9,453 bases of DNA from Muribaculaceae bacterium (GCA_016302215.1 JAEDNZ010000067.1:1-9453); one strand, 5' to 3'. Shown: positions 1 through 5,938, counted from the stretch's first letter. Program-made: numbers and translations. The notes: generated by a model from the sequence alone, not told the origin.

Positions 1-21
1 GGGGTGTTGGACACTCAGGAT

Positions 22-92
22 AGTCTTATGGTGTAATGGTAGCACTACAGTTTTTGGTTCTGTCTGTCTAGGTTCGAATCCTGGTAAGACTA
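22..92 (+). tRNA. tRNA-Gln (anticodon UUG)
   Basis: A full cloverleaf can be folded by eye. The acceptor stem is 22-28 with 85-91 (7 of 7 pairs), followed by U8 and G9. The D-stem GTGT/GCAC has a GG-containing loop. The anticodon arm is ACAGT-TTTTGGT-TCTGT, with anticodon TTG at 54-56, and its innermost 31-39 position is a T-T mismatch. A 4-nt variable loop is followed by the T-arm CTAGG-TTCGAAT-CCTGG. The discriminator is A92 and CCA is not encoded. T21 could pair with A92 to extend the acceptor by one pair, so annotation tools may report 21-92 or 21-93. It reads CAA (and by wobble CAG) codons. Its promoter lies outside the window or in the 21 bases before it; an upstream tRNA in the same transcript cannot be excluded. 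Confidence 0.95.
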
Positions 93-101
93 CACGGCAA
101 G
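86..101 (+). repeat. 16-nt sequence shared with the putative ncRNA (copy 1: tRNA 3' end plus trailer)
   Basis: The 16 bases AAGACTACACGGCAAG cover the last six acceptor bases of tRNA-Gln, the discriminator and the trailer up to the first base of the terminator stem. An identical copy lies on the opposite strand at 2185-2200. The match stops abruptly on both sides. Confidence 0.85.
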
Positions 102-140
102 GCGCCGCTGCTCAACGGAGTAGCGGCGCCGCTGTGTTTT
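101..140 (+). terminator. Intrinsic terminator-like hairpin after tRNA-Gln
   Basis: Arms 101-113 and 118-130 pair over 13 positions, all Watson-Crick except one G-T, closing an AACG tetraloop. The T-run (137-140) starts six bases after the stem, so the U-tract is short and displaced. It sits nine bases after the tRNA discriminator base, which fits release of the tRNA precursor. There is no T-tract on the minus side, so it serves the + strand. Confidence 0.7.
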
Positions 141-249
141 GTAACTCGGCGATATCCGGCTTTGGGGATAACGGATGCGCGACTCTTGCCCGGGGTAGGG
201 GGCAAGGTCGCGCTTGTATTGTACGGTGTATGATGAGCCTGAAGGGCTG
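131..249. other. Noncoding interval between tRNA-Gln and tyrS, with a long inverted repeat at 177-213
   Basis: No credible gene lies here: the only long frame is an antisense shadow of tyrS. The main structure is an inverted repeat. GCGCGAC (177-183) pairs with 207-213, T184 is bulged, and CTTGCCC (185-191) pairs with 200-206, closing a G-rich 8-nt loop. That gives 14 perfect pairs. The + side tail (TTGTATTGT) is somewhat T-rich and the minus side is not. It may back up termination between the convergent tRNA-Gln and tyrS genes, or be a copy of a dispersed intergenic repeat. A smaller hairpin, TATCC/GGATA, lies just before it. Confidence 0.6.
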
Positions 250-1545
250 TTATTTGGCGATGAGCAGGAAATAGTTTTTCTTGCCTTTCTGCACGAGGAT
301 GTACCTGTCGTCAAGTAGCATCGAGGCATCTGCCGGGGCGTAAGCATCGGCGATTTTCTCTTTGTTGATAGATACGCCGCCGCCCTGAGCGAGTTTGCGG
401 AGCTCGCCCTTGGAGGGGAACACGGGTGCTTTATCCACGAGGAGGTCGGCGAGCTTGATGCCGGCTGCGATGTCGTCGCGCGACACTTCAAAGGTGGGGA
501 CTCCGGCAAAGACATCGAGGAGCGTCTGCTCATCGAGGCTGCGGAGGGCATCAGATGTGCCCTTGCCGAAGAGTATCTGCGAGGCCTCGACGGCGGCCTC
601 ATAGTCAGCGGCGCTGTGCACCATAGTGGTTATTTCCTTGGCGAGGCGCTTCTGGAGGGGTCGCAGCCCCGGGTCTGCGGCTTGCTCGGCGATTAGCGTG
701 TCAATCTCTTCGCGCGAGAGCGAGGTGAAGATTTTGATGTATTTATCGGCATCGGCATCGCTGACGTTGAGCCAGAATTGGTAGAATTTGTAGGGCGAGG
801 TGTAGCGCGGGTCGAGCCACACGTTGCCGCTCTCGGTCTTGCCGAATTTGCCGCCATCGGCTTTGGTGATGAGGGGGCAGGTGAGGGCATATACGTTTTC
901 CTCGCCGCAGATGCGGCGTATCATCTCGGTGCCGGTGGTCATGTTGCCCCACTGGTCGCTGCCGCCGAGCTGCAGGCGGCAATTGTAGGTCTTGTACAGG
1001 TGCAGGAAGTCGTAGCCCTGGAGCAGCTGATAAGAAAACTCGGTGAACGACATACCCTCGCGCGACTCACCCGAGAGGCGTTTCTTGACTGAGTCTTTAG
1101 CCATCATATAGTTGACGGTGATGTGCTTGCCCACATCGCGAATGAACCCGAGGAATGAAAACTCCTTCATCCAGTCGTAGTTGTTGACCATCACGGCAGC
1201 GTTGGGAGCGTCAGAGTCAAAGTCGAGAAATTTGGCGAGCTGACGTTTGATAGCTTCCTGGTTGTGTCGCAGGGTGTCTTCGTCAATGAGCTTGCGCTCT
1301 TGGCTTTTCATTGAGGGGTCGCCGATCATGCCGGTGGCGCCACCGATTAGAGCTATGGGCTTGTGGCCGGCGCGCTGCAGGTGCTTGAGCATCATCACGC
1401 CCACGAGGTGTCCGATATGTAGTGAGTCGGCCGTAGGGTCGATGCCCAGATAGGCCGTGGTCATTTCTTTATTCAGCTGTTGGTCAGTGCCCGGCATCAT
1501 AGTGTGTATCATGCCGCGCCATGTCAGTTCGTCAATGAAATTCAT
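250..1545 (-). CDS. tyrS: Tyrosyl-tRNA synthetase
   Basis: Cytoplasmic class Ic aminoacyl-tRNA synthetase that activates tyrosine with ATP and charges tRNA-Tyr. The 431-aa product is full length for the bacterial TyrRS family. The signature HIGH is at residues 43-46 inside DPTADSLHIGH, and the KMSKS-like loop is KFGKT at 233-237. Expected tyrosine-pocket residues are present: Y32 and D36 before HIGH, then Y172, Q176 and D179 in the SYQLLQGYD helix. GGSDQWGN at 194-201 is the conserved ATP/Tyr-site loop. An S4-type RNA-binding domain occupies about 365-431. The ATG at 1545 gives the canonical N-terminus MNFIDELTWRG; no Shine-Dalgarno is seen upstream, as is normal for Bacteroidota. The gene lies 32 bp downstream of cdd with no clear promoter of its own, so it is probably co-transcribed with cdd. 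Confidence 0.97.
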   Translation of the reverse strand: MNFIDELTWRGMIHTMMPGTDQQLNKEMTTAYLGIDPTADSLHIGHLVGVMMLKHLQRAGHKPIALIGGATGMIGDPSMKSQERKLIDEDTLRHNQEAIKRQLAKFLDFDSDAPNAAVMVNNYDWMKEFSFLGFIRDVGKHITVNYMMAKDSVKKRLSGESREGMSFTEFSYQLLQGYDFLHLYKTYNCRLQLGGSDQWGNMTTGTEMIRRICGEENVYALTCPLITKADGGKFGKTESGNVWLDPRYTSPYKFYQFWLNVSDADADKYIKIFTSLSREEIDTLIAEQAADPGLRPLQKRLAKEITTMVHSAADYEAAVEASQILFGKGTSDALRSLDEQTLLDVFAGVPTFEVSRDDIAAGIKLADLLVDKAPVFPSKGELRKLAQGGGVSINKEKIADAYAPADASMLLDDRYILVQKGKKNYFLLIAK

Positions 1546-1577
1546 ATTGTGATGTAGTTAGATTATTATCAAAGTTG

Positions 1578-2051
1578 TCAAAACTCAGTGAAAGCCAGCG
1601 GCAGCAGCGCCTTGACCGAGGGCAGGCGATATACCGTATCGCTCCCGACCAGGAGCACGGCTACATCGTGCCCGGCTCGCATCTCATATTCGAGCAGGGC
1701 TTGGCGGCACGCGCCGCAAGGGGCGCAGGGCTGTGTGGTAGGCTCGCCGTCGGTGCCTCGCGATGCTATGGCGATGGCCACGAAGCGCGCATCGGGATAC
1801 GTGGCTCCGGCATAGTAGCAGGCCGAGCGCTCGGCGCATGTGCCCGAGGGATATGCTACATTTTCCTGATTGGCGCCGGTCACAACCTCGCCGTTGTCAA
1901 GCAAGATGGCGGCGCCGACACAGAAGTGGCTGTAAGGAGCATAGGAGCGGTATGTGGCTTGGCGAGCGAGATCCACCAGCCGGCTCTCGCTGTCAGAAAG
2001 GTCAGAGGCGGCGAGCGCCTCCACGGTCACTGTGATATCAAATTTTTTCAT
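1578..2051 (-). CDS. cdd: Cytidine deaminase
   Basis: Zinc-dependent hydrolytic deaminase of cytidine and deoxycytidine to uridine and deoxyuridine in pyrimidine salvage. The 157-aa product is close to the usual length of the small tetrameric Cdd family. The active site is intact: substrate motif NQEN (61-64), TCAE with zinc ligand C72 and proton-shuttle E74, and PCAPC supplying C109 and C112. The YSHFCVGAA stretch (40-48) is the typical nucleoside-binding N-terminal motif. I chose the ATG at 2051 (MKKFDITV). The longer frame needs a GTG at 2072, which falls inside the -7 promoter box at 2072-2079 and so cannot be in the transcript. It is the first gene of a probable cdd-tyrS unit, with its own promoter and a strong terminator just upstream isolating it from the preceding transcript. 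Confidence 0.95.
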   Translation of the reverse strand: MKKFDITVTVEALAASDLSDSESRLVDLARQATYRSYAPYSHFCVGAAILLDNGEVVTGANQENVAYPSGTCAERSACYYAGATYPDARFVAIAIASRGTDGEPTTQPCAPCGACRQALLEYEMRAGHDVAVLLVGSDTVYRLPSVKALLPLAFTEF

Positions 2052-2071
2052 CGTATTTGATTTGATAACCA

Positions 2072-2079
2072 CAAAGGTA
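2072..2079 (-). promoter_or_regulatory. Promoter -7 box (TACCTTTG) for cdd-tyrS
   Basis: On the minus strand this is an exact match to the Bacteroidota sigma-ABfr -7 consensus TAnnTTTG. Transcription would begin near 2067, giving a leader of about 15 nt before the cdd ATG. No convincing -33 TTTG is seen at the usual spacing; the upstream DNA is the A/T-rich tail of the preceding terminator. The box sits directly after that terminator. Confidence 0.65.
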
Positions 2080-2099
2080 GATATTTTTTGTGAGAAATT

Positions 2100-2135
2100 A
2101 AAAAAACGCCGCCGGAGAATAAATCATCGGCGGCG
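2100..2135 (-). terminator. Intrinsic terminator of the putative ncRNA, upstream of cdd
   Basis: On the minus strand CGCCGCCG (2135-2128) and CGGCGGCG (2114-2107) form a perfect 8-bp GC stem with a loop of about 13 nt, followed at once by seven T residues (2106-2100). This is the clearest intrinsic terminator in the window. It is separated from the stop codon of the RNA methyltransferase gene by about 185 bases that contain another terminator-like hairpin and a promoter box, so it probably ends a separate short transcript. Confidence 0.85.
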
Positions 2136-2198
2136 CGAAACAATGCAGAACGATTACATTACCTACTTATTATCACTATTGATGCTTGCCGTGTAGTC
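2100..2198 (-). ncRNA. Putative small noncoding RNA of about 100 nt
   Basis: Seen directly: a perfect TAnnTTTG box (TATATTTG, 2210-2203) followed about 95 bp later by a strong intrinsic terminator, with no usable reading frame on this strand between them (the only ATG after the predicted start is followed at once by a stop). The predicted 5' end near 2198 opens with AAGACTACACGGCAAG, identical to the 3' end and trailer of tRNA-Gln (86-101). The internal part is A/T-rich and weakly structured; a small ATCA/TGAT hairpin is the only internal fold I see apart from the terminator stem. I do not recognise an Rfam family; it is too short for 6S RNA. An alternative is a long 3' UTR tail of the upstream operon. 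The two boundary signals support a gene, but expression is inferred. Confidence 0.45.
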
Positions 2199-2200
2199 TT
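2185..2200 (-). repeat. 16-nt sequence shared with tRNA-Gln (copy 2: start of the putative ncRNA)
   Basis: The minus strand reads AAGACTACACGGCAAG, identical to 86-101 on the + strand. The copies are therefore in inverted orientation about 2.1 kb apart. This copy falls right at the predicted transcription start of the putative small RNA. Confidence 0.85.
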
Positions 2201-2202
2201 GA

Positions 2203-2210
2203 CAAATATA
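2203..2210 (-). promoter_or_regulatory. Promoter -7 box (TATATTTG) for the putative ncRNA
   Basis: This is an exact TAnnTTTG match on the minus strand. A TTTTG lies upstream but about 24 nt from the box, longer than the usual 19-21, so the -33 element is doubtful. The box is embedded in a short inverted repeat, GACAA (2201-2205) with TTGTC (2214-2218), which could be a regulator site or chance. Confidence 0.5.
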
Positions 2211-2235
2211 GCATTGTCGGCATGATTAGCGATGC

Positions 2236-2275
2236 AAAATTAAGCCATCGCTCGGCAATAATGCAAGCGGTGGCT
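2236..2275 (-). terminator. Probable terminator of the five-gene glycosyltransferase-to-TrmH unit
   Basis: Arms 2243-2252 and 2266-2275 pair over ten positions around a 13-nt loop. On the minus strand one position (2248/2270) is an A-C mismatch, whereas on the + strand it is a G-U pair. The minus-strand transcript then runs into TTAATTTTG. It lies 46 bases past the stop codon of the RNA methyltransferase. It is weaker than the hairpin at 2107-2135, so some read-through into the downstream interval is possible. Confidence 0.5.
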
Positions 2276-2320
2276 ATTTACATTTTGATTTACAAGAGGC
2301 CTGAAAGCGCTATTCCGGGT

Positions 2321-2848
2321 TTATTTTTGAGCATCAAAGAAGTGCCAAAGGGCAATGGCCGATGACACGGCCACGTTGAGCGAGTGCTTGGTGCCGCGCT
2401 GTGGTATCTCGATGCAGTAGTCACAAGCGTCAACGGCGGCTTGGCTGACGCCATCGACCTCGTGGCCGGCAATGATGGCGTAGCGGCGGCCGGGCTCCAC
2501 AGCGAAGTCCTGAAGGGCAATGCTGCGGTGCACCTGCTCGAGGCAGCAGATGGTGTATCCGTCAGCGCGGAGCGCGGCGATGGCGGCGATGGTGTCAGAG
2601 AAGTATCGCCACGCCACCGAGTCCTCGGCGCCGAGAGCGGTCTTATGGATTTCGGCCGAGGGGGGTGTCTGCGAGATGCCGCAGAGCACCAGCTCGCTCA
2701 CGGCAAAGGCATCGCAGGTGCGGAAGATAGAGCCAATGTTGTTGAGCGAGCGCACATTGTCGAGCACCATCACCACAGGTGTCTTGTCGGCGCTGCGATA
2801 TTGGTCGATGGATAGGCGGTTGAGCTCGCGTATGGTTTTCTTTTTCAT
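2321..2848 (-). CDS. SpoU/TrmH-family RNA 2'-O-methyltransferase
   Basis: SPOUT-fold, SAM-dependent methyltransferase that modifies a ribose 2'-OH in tRNA or rRNA; the exact target cannot be read from the sequence. The 175-aa product is the catalytic domain with only a short N-terminal extension, closer in size to TrmL than to E. coli TrmH. All three SPOUT motifs are present: motif 1 NVRSLNNIGSIFRTCDAF (31-48) with catalytic-type R43, motif 2 IIAGHEVDGV (125-134), and motif 3 IPQRGTKHSLNVAVS (148-162), whose N158 and surroundings form the trefoil-knot SAM site. The ATG at 2848 overlaps the TGA of the O-methyltransferase gene in an ATGA, implying translational coupling. It is the last gene of the unit. 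There is no N-terminal RNA-substrate domain as in 23S rRNA enzymes of the RlmB type. Confidence 0.9.
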   Translation of the reverse strand: MKKKTIRELNRLSIDQYRSADKTPVVMVLDNVRSLNNIGSIFRTCDAFAVSELVLCGISQTPPSAEIHKTALGAEDSVAWRYFSDTIAAIAALRADGYTICCLEQVHRSIALQDFAVEPGRRYAIIAGHEVDGVSQAAVDACDYCIEIPQRGTKHSLNVAVSSAIALWHFFDAQK

Positions 2849-3477
2849 TTAGGGAGGCATCTGATGATGGTGAGGCCATCGCGCAGTGGCAGCATAACTT
2901 TCTCTACCGAGGTGTCGGCGGCGATGAGGTCGTTGAAGTCGCGTATGCCGCACGTCTGGGCGTCAGTGGCGTCAGGGTCAGTGACTTTGCCGTCCCAGAG
3001 AGTATTGTCGGCGATGATAAATCCGCCGGGAGCCATCAGTGGCCTGAGCATGCGGTAATAATCTATGTAGTAGCGCTTGTTGGCATCAATGAGAGCCATA
3101 TCCCATTGGTGCGGCAATCGGGGCACGATGTCGAGGGCATCGCCGATGTGAAGGGTGATGTCAGCGGCGCGCGGCGAGGCATCGAGGGCTTGCCTGATGG
3201 CGTCTTCGGCCTCGTCGTCAATCTCTATGGTATGGAGCACGGCGCCCTGAGGCATGCCCTCGGCGAGGCACAGCGCAGAGTATCCGGAGAATGTGCCCAG
3301 CTCGAGGATGCGCTGCGGGCGTATCATCGCGGTGAGCATCTTGAGGATGCGTCCCTGCACATGGCCGCAGCACATGCGGGGATACAGGCGCGTAAGGTGA
3401 GTGCGGCGATAGAGCTCGTGGAGCGCGGGGGGCTCGGCGTCAATATGCTCAGCTATGTATGAGTCAATGTCAGTCAT
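2845..3477 (-). CDS. Cation-dependent class I SAM O-methyltransferase (family 3, COMT-like)
   Basis: Soluble SAM-dependent methyltransferase of 210 aa, in the family that includes catechol O-methyltransferases and Bacillus YrrM/TrmR, which methylates 5-hydroxyuridine in tRNA. The glycine-rich SAM motif LELGTFSGYSAL is at 58-69 and the ribose-binding acidic residue is in IEID (84-87). The metal ligands expected for this family are D131 (in LIDANKRYY) and D157-N158 (in ADNTLWDGKV), and K134 is also conserved. The start is the ATG at 3477, which shares one base with the TGA of the preceding gene (TGATG). The longer frame would need a GTG at 3507 inside the upstream gene and adds ten atypical residues. 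Being adjacent and coupled to a TrmH-type RNA methyltransferase, a tRNA-modifying role is plausible, but a small-molecule substrate is not excluded. Confidence 0.88.
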   Translation of the reverse strand: MTDIDSYIAEHIDAEPPALHELYRRTHLTRLYPRMCCGHVQGRILKMLTAMIRPQRILELGTFSGYSALCLAEGMPQGAVLHTIEIDDEAEDAIRQALDASPRAADITLHIGDALDIVPRLPHQWDMALIDANKRYYIDYYRMLRPLMAPGGFIIADNTLWDGKVTDPDATDAQTCGIRDFNDLIAADTSVEKVMLPLRDGLTIIRCLPK

Positions 3478-3734
3478 CAGCTGTTGAGAAACATAGTGAG
3501 CACCCACATCGCCACATCAGTTAGCACCATCATCGCCACCAATATCCATGACAGGTAAGGACGAGTGTTGTAAGTGAGGTAAGAGCACACGGCCGATATC
3601 ACCACATATAAGGGGAATAGCCACACGAAGATACGAAAGCTGCCATCTTCCATATCAATGAGCATCGCAGGCTGCAACAATACGGGCAGCGACACTACTA
3701 TCAGGACTACAACAAACCACCAGGGAGCTTTCAT
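3477..3734 (-). CDS. Small three-helix membrane protein of unknown function
   Basis: The 85-aa product is very hydrophobic, with three predicted membrane segments at about 5-25, 35-53 and 60-82. The loop between the first two carries an acidic IDMEDG stretch, and a short NTRPYL loop separates the last two. I see no signal peptide, cysteine pair or catalytic motif and do not recognise the family. Reality as a gene is supported by position: its ATG at 3734 overlaps the TGA of the epimerase gene by four bases, and its own TGA overlaps the O-methyltransferase ATG by one. It could be a membrane partner of the glycosyltransferase/epimerase pair, but nothing in its sequence proves that. Confidence 0.82.
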   Translation of the reverse strand: MKAPWWFVVVLIVVSLPVLLQPAMLIDMEDGSFRIFVWLFPLYVVISAVCSYLTYNTRPYLSWILVAMMVLTDVAMWVLTMFLNS

Positions 3735-4756
3735 AGCTTACTATTCCTCTTATGGTGTTGTGACTTATAGGCCTCTACGGTGCGAGCAATGCCCTCTTGA
3801 AGCGACACGCGGGGTGTGAAGCCGAAGTCGCGCCGTGCATCGGAGATGTCGCAGTTCCAGTTGCGTTGGCGCATAATCTTATATTTATCACGGTTGAGCG
3901 TGGAGGCTTTGCCTTTGGCCACCGCCCACTTCTCGGCTACTACCGAAGCCACATAGGCCATCCATAGGGGTAGCCTGACGGGTATCACAAAGCGCTTGCC
4001 GAGCGCCTTGGCCACGATGGTGCGAAATTGGCTCTGGGTGTAGGCCCGGTCTTCGCTGATGATGTATTTGCGGCGCACTACACCGGCGGCGATGGCGTCA
4101 AACATAGCGTTGACGAGGTCATCGACGTAGATAAACGTGAGCAGCTGCCGGCGGTATCCCACGCCGAAATCCCAGCCGGAGTCGATGCACTGTATCATCA
4201 TCAGGTAGTCCTTCTCGTGAGGTCCATATACGCCGGTGGGGCGGAAGATAATCCAAGGGAAGTCAGGCACTGTCTCGAGGTACGTCTCGGCTTTGATTTT
4301 GGATAGTCCATATCGGGTGTTGGGCTGGGGTATATCGCGCGACGTGATGGGGCTGTAATTGCGCTCGTCGCAGGGGCCTACGGCGCTCAGCGAGCTCATG
4401 TACAGAAACCTATCGGGCACCATATTCTCAGCCTGAAGCACCTCTACGAAGGTCTTGACATAGCCGTAGTTGATGCGGTTGAAGTCGGCAAAGTTGGCGC
4501 ATTTAGTGGCGCCGAGGTTCCATATTATATAGTCCCATCGGCCGGCCGCCGGCGCTGCATCGCGCAGGGCGGCAGCCATACTGTCGGGCGAGGCGTCATA
4601 GTCCAGCACCACAAAGTGAAGCCTCTCGTCGTCGAGATAGCGGCGCGAGGTAGAGGCTCTGACGCCCACATAGGTGTCATAGCCGCGGCTCAAAGCCTCT
4701 CGGGCAATAAATCCGCCGATAAAACCGCCGGCTCCAATTATAAATACTGTCTTCAT
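3731..4756 (-). CDS. NAD(P)-dependent epimerase/dehydratase (extended SDR)
   Basis: Extended short-chain dehydrogenase/reductase that probably acts on a nucleotide-linked sugar or similar substrate; the 341-aa length is typical. The Rossmann dinucleotide motif GAGGFIGG is at 8-15. The catalytic serine region is MSSLSA (120-125), and the catalytic pair Y149 and K153 sits in RYGLSK. The family hallmark FRPTGVYGPHE (171-181) and the TFIYVDDLVNAM stretch (207-218) follow. R33, shortly after the second strand, may favour NADP, but this is a guess. It follows the glycosyltransferase gene by 27 bp and its stop overlaps the start of the small membrane protein. The neighbour suggests a role in envelope or capsule glycan building; substrate unknown. 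Confidence 0.9.
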   Translation of the reverse strand: MKTVFIIGAGGFIGGFIAREALSRGYDTYVGVRASTSRRYLDDERLHFVVLDYDASPDSMAAALRDAAPAAGRWDYIIWNLGATKCANFADFNRINYGYVKTFVEVLQAENMVPDRFLYMSSLSAVGPCDERNYSPITSRDIPQPNTRYGLSKIKAETYLETVPDFPWIIFRPTGVYGPHEKDYLMMIQCIDSGWDFGVGYRRQLLTFIYVDDLVNAMFDAIAAGVVRRKYIISEDRAYTQSQFRTIVAKALGKRFVIPVRLPLWMAYVASVVAEKWAVAKGKASTLNRDKYKIMRQRNWNCDISDARRDFGFTPRVSLQEGIARTVEAYKSQHHKRNSKL

Positions 4757-4783
4757 ATATATGTCTTAATCTTTATATACGGG

Positions 4784-5929
4784 TCACGTGAGCAAAGCTT
4801 TGGTGTACGCCTGCATTGTCAGTCGTGCAAAATCATTAGCGGAGAAGCGTTTGGCGTGGCGTCGGCCGCGGTCTGAGAGGCGCCGGTGTTTGTAGCTGTC
4901 AGTCAGCAGGGTCGTTGCCGCCGCCGCCAACTCGTCGGCATCATCGGGTGAGATATATAAGGCTCCGTCACCGCCGGCCTCTTCGAGACACGAGCCGCGA
5001 GCCGCTATCACCGGAGTGCCGGTAGTGAGCGACTCCACCACGGGCAGGCCGAAGCCTTCGTATCGCGACACATACACCGACATCTGCGCCATGGCGTAGA
5101 GCGCCGGGATATGGTCAAATGGCACCCCCTCGAGCCACTTGATGCGGCTGCCCAGGGCGTGCCGTGCCACATATTCGTCAATCTCGCGGCCATACGCCTT
5201 TTGCCGTCCGCCTACAATCACGAGCTGCACATCGGCGGGGAGGGCGCGCAGGGCTTTTACTGCGAGGAGCTGGTTTTTGCGCGGCTGTACGGTGCCTACG
5301 CATACTATGTATCGGTCAGCGAGGCCATAGCGGCTTTTTATCGCGGCGCGCTGCTCATAGCTTACCGACGCGGCGAATATAGGGTCGCAGCCCTGGTATA
5401 TCACATCAATCTTGTCAGGGTTGATGCCGTAGTCGTTGACCAAATCGCGCTTGGTGCACTCGCTGATGGCGATGATACGACGCGCTATGTGAGCCGAGCG
5501 CCGGTATTTGAAATCGTAGAGGCGGCGGTCTATGGCAGAGTAGTCGCGCGGCTGCCGGCGGTATATCAGGTCGTGGATGGTGACCACCGAGGCTATGCCG
5601 GCACGCTCGATAGTCAGCGGCACTTCGTTGCTGAGGCCGTGGTATAGGTCCACGCCATCGCGCTGTAGCTGCTCGGGCATCCACACGGTGCGCCACAGTG
5701 AGCTGAAGACGCGGTCGGTGCGCGATGCCGGCGCTGACAGAGCCACATTGCGGCGGCTCAGCAGTGGCTGCAACCGCCGATTGTCGGCAATGCGCGGCGA
5801 ATACAGCCGATAATGATTGTCGGGATAGCAGCTTGAGAGCGCTGCCACCACATATCGGCTATAATTCCCGAGCCCCGTCATATTGCATACGGCACGTTTC
5901 CCGTCGAGTCCTATGTTCAGTTTTGCCAT
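4784..5929 (-). CDS. GT4-family glycosyltransferase
   Basis: Retaining GT-B glycosyltransferase that transfers a sugar from a nucleotide donor, presumably onto a surface glycan or lipid-linked intermediate at the cytoplasmic face. The 381-aa product shows the N-terminal acceptor half beginning KLNIGLDGKRAV with the glycine loop GLGNYS (19-24). The donor half has VGTVQPRKNQ (211-220; R217 and K218 contact phosphates) and the EX7E motif EGFGLPVVE (291-299). The conserved linker AISECTKRDLV (154-164) is also typical. No membrane helix is seen. I chose the ATG at 5929: the longer frame to 5968 starts with GTG, crosses the promoter box and adds 13 residues unlike the family start. It is the first gene of the five-gene unit. 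Confidence 0.92.
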   Translation of the reverse strand: MAKLNIGLDGKRAVCNMTGLGNYSRYVVAALSSCYPDNHYRLYSPRIADNRRLQPLLSRRNVALSAPASRTDRVFSSLWRTVWMPEQLQRDGVDLYHGLSNEVPLTIERAGIASVVTIHDLIYRRQPRDYSAIDRRLYDFKYRRSAHIARRIIAISECTKRDLVNDYGINPDKIDVIYQGCDPIFAASVSYEQRAAIKSRYGLADRYIVCVGTVQPRKNQLLAVKALRALPADVQLVIVGGRQKAYGREIDEYVARHALGSRIKWLEGVPFDHIPALYAMAQMSVYVSRYEGFGLPVVESLTTGTPVIAARGSCLEEAGGDGALYISPDDADELAAAATTLLTDSYKHRRLSDRGRRHAKRFSANDFARLTMQAYTKALLT

Positions 5930-5938
5930 TTCAAAATG

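Noticed and set aside
90..602. 170-aa minus-strand open frame overlapping the end of tyrS
   Set aside because: It is an out-of-frame shadow: most of it lies inside tyrS, its composition is Arg/Ser/Pro-rich as expected from frame-shifted GC-rich DNA, and it would run through the 177-213 hairpin to the tRNA terminator.
1575..2060. 161-aa + strand open frame opposite cdd
   Set aside because: Antisense to a clearly functional cytidine deaminase; no homology pattern, promoter or start signal.
2052..2072. GTG start giving a 164-aa Cdd
   Set aside because: The GTG lies in the TAnnTTTG box, so it would be upstream of the transcript; the ATG at 2051 matches the family start.
2142..2195. 17-codon + strand frame with a hydrophobic product (MQNDYITYLLSLLMLAV) opposite the putative ncRNA
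   Set aside because: Short open frames of this size are common by chance, there is no + strand promoter box before it, and the signals at both ends of the interval point to minus-strand transcription.
86..2200. The 16-bp repeat at the tRNA 3' end as att sites of an integrated element
   Set aside because: The copies are inverted rather than direct, no integrase or mobility gene lies near, and the DNA between them is housekeeping (tyrS, cdd). A degraded scar cannot be excluded, but a present-day island is not supported.
2229..2251. Alternative hairpin GCGATG/CATCGC overlapping the operon terminator, as an attenuator
   Set aside because: The downstream arm is made only after the terminator tail, so it could not prevent termination; there is also no leader peptide or ligand-binding fold.
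2384..2815. 143-aa + strand open frame opposite the RNA methyltransferase gene
   Set aside because: Antisense shadow produced by high GC; the minus strand carries all SPOUT motifs.
3478..3507. GTG start giving a 220-aa O-methyltransferase
   Set aside because: The ATG at 3477 forms a TGATG junction with the upstream gene and gives the usual family N-terminus.
5111..5647. 178-aa + strand open frame opposite the glycosyltransferase gene
   Set aside because: Antisense shadow; the minus strand protein has both GT-B halves intact.
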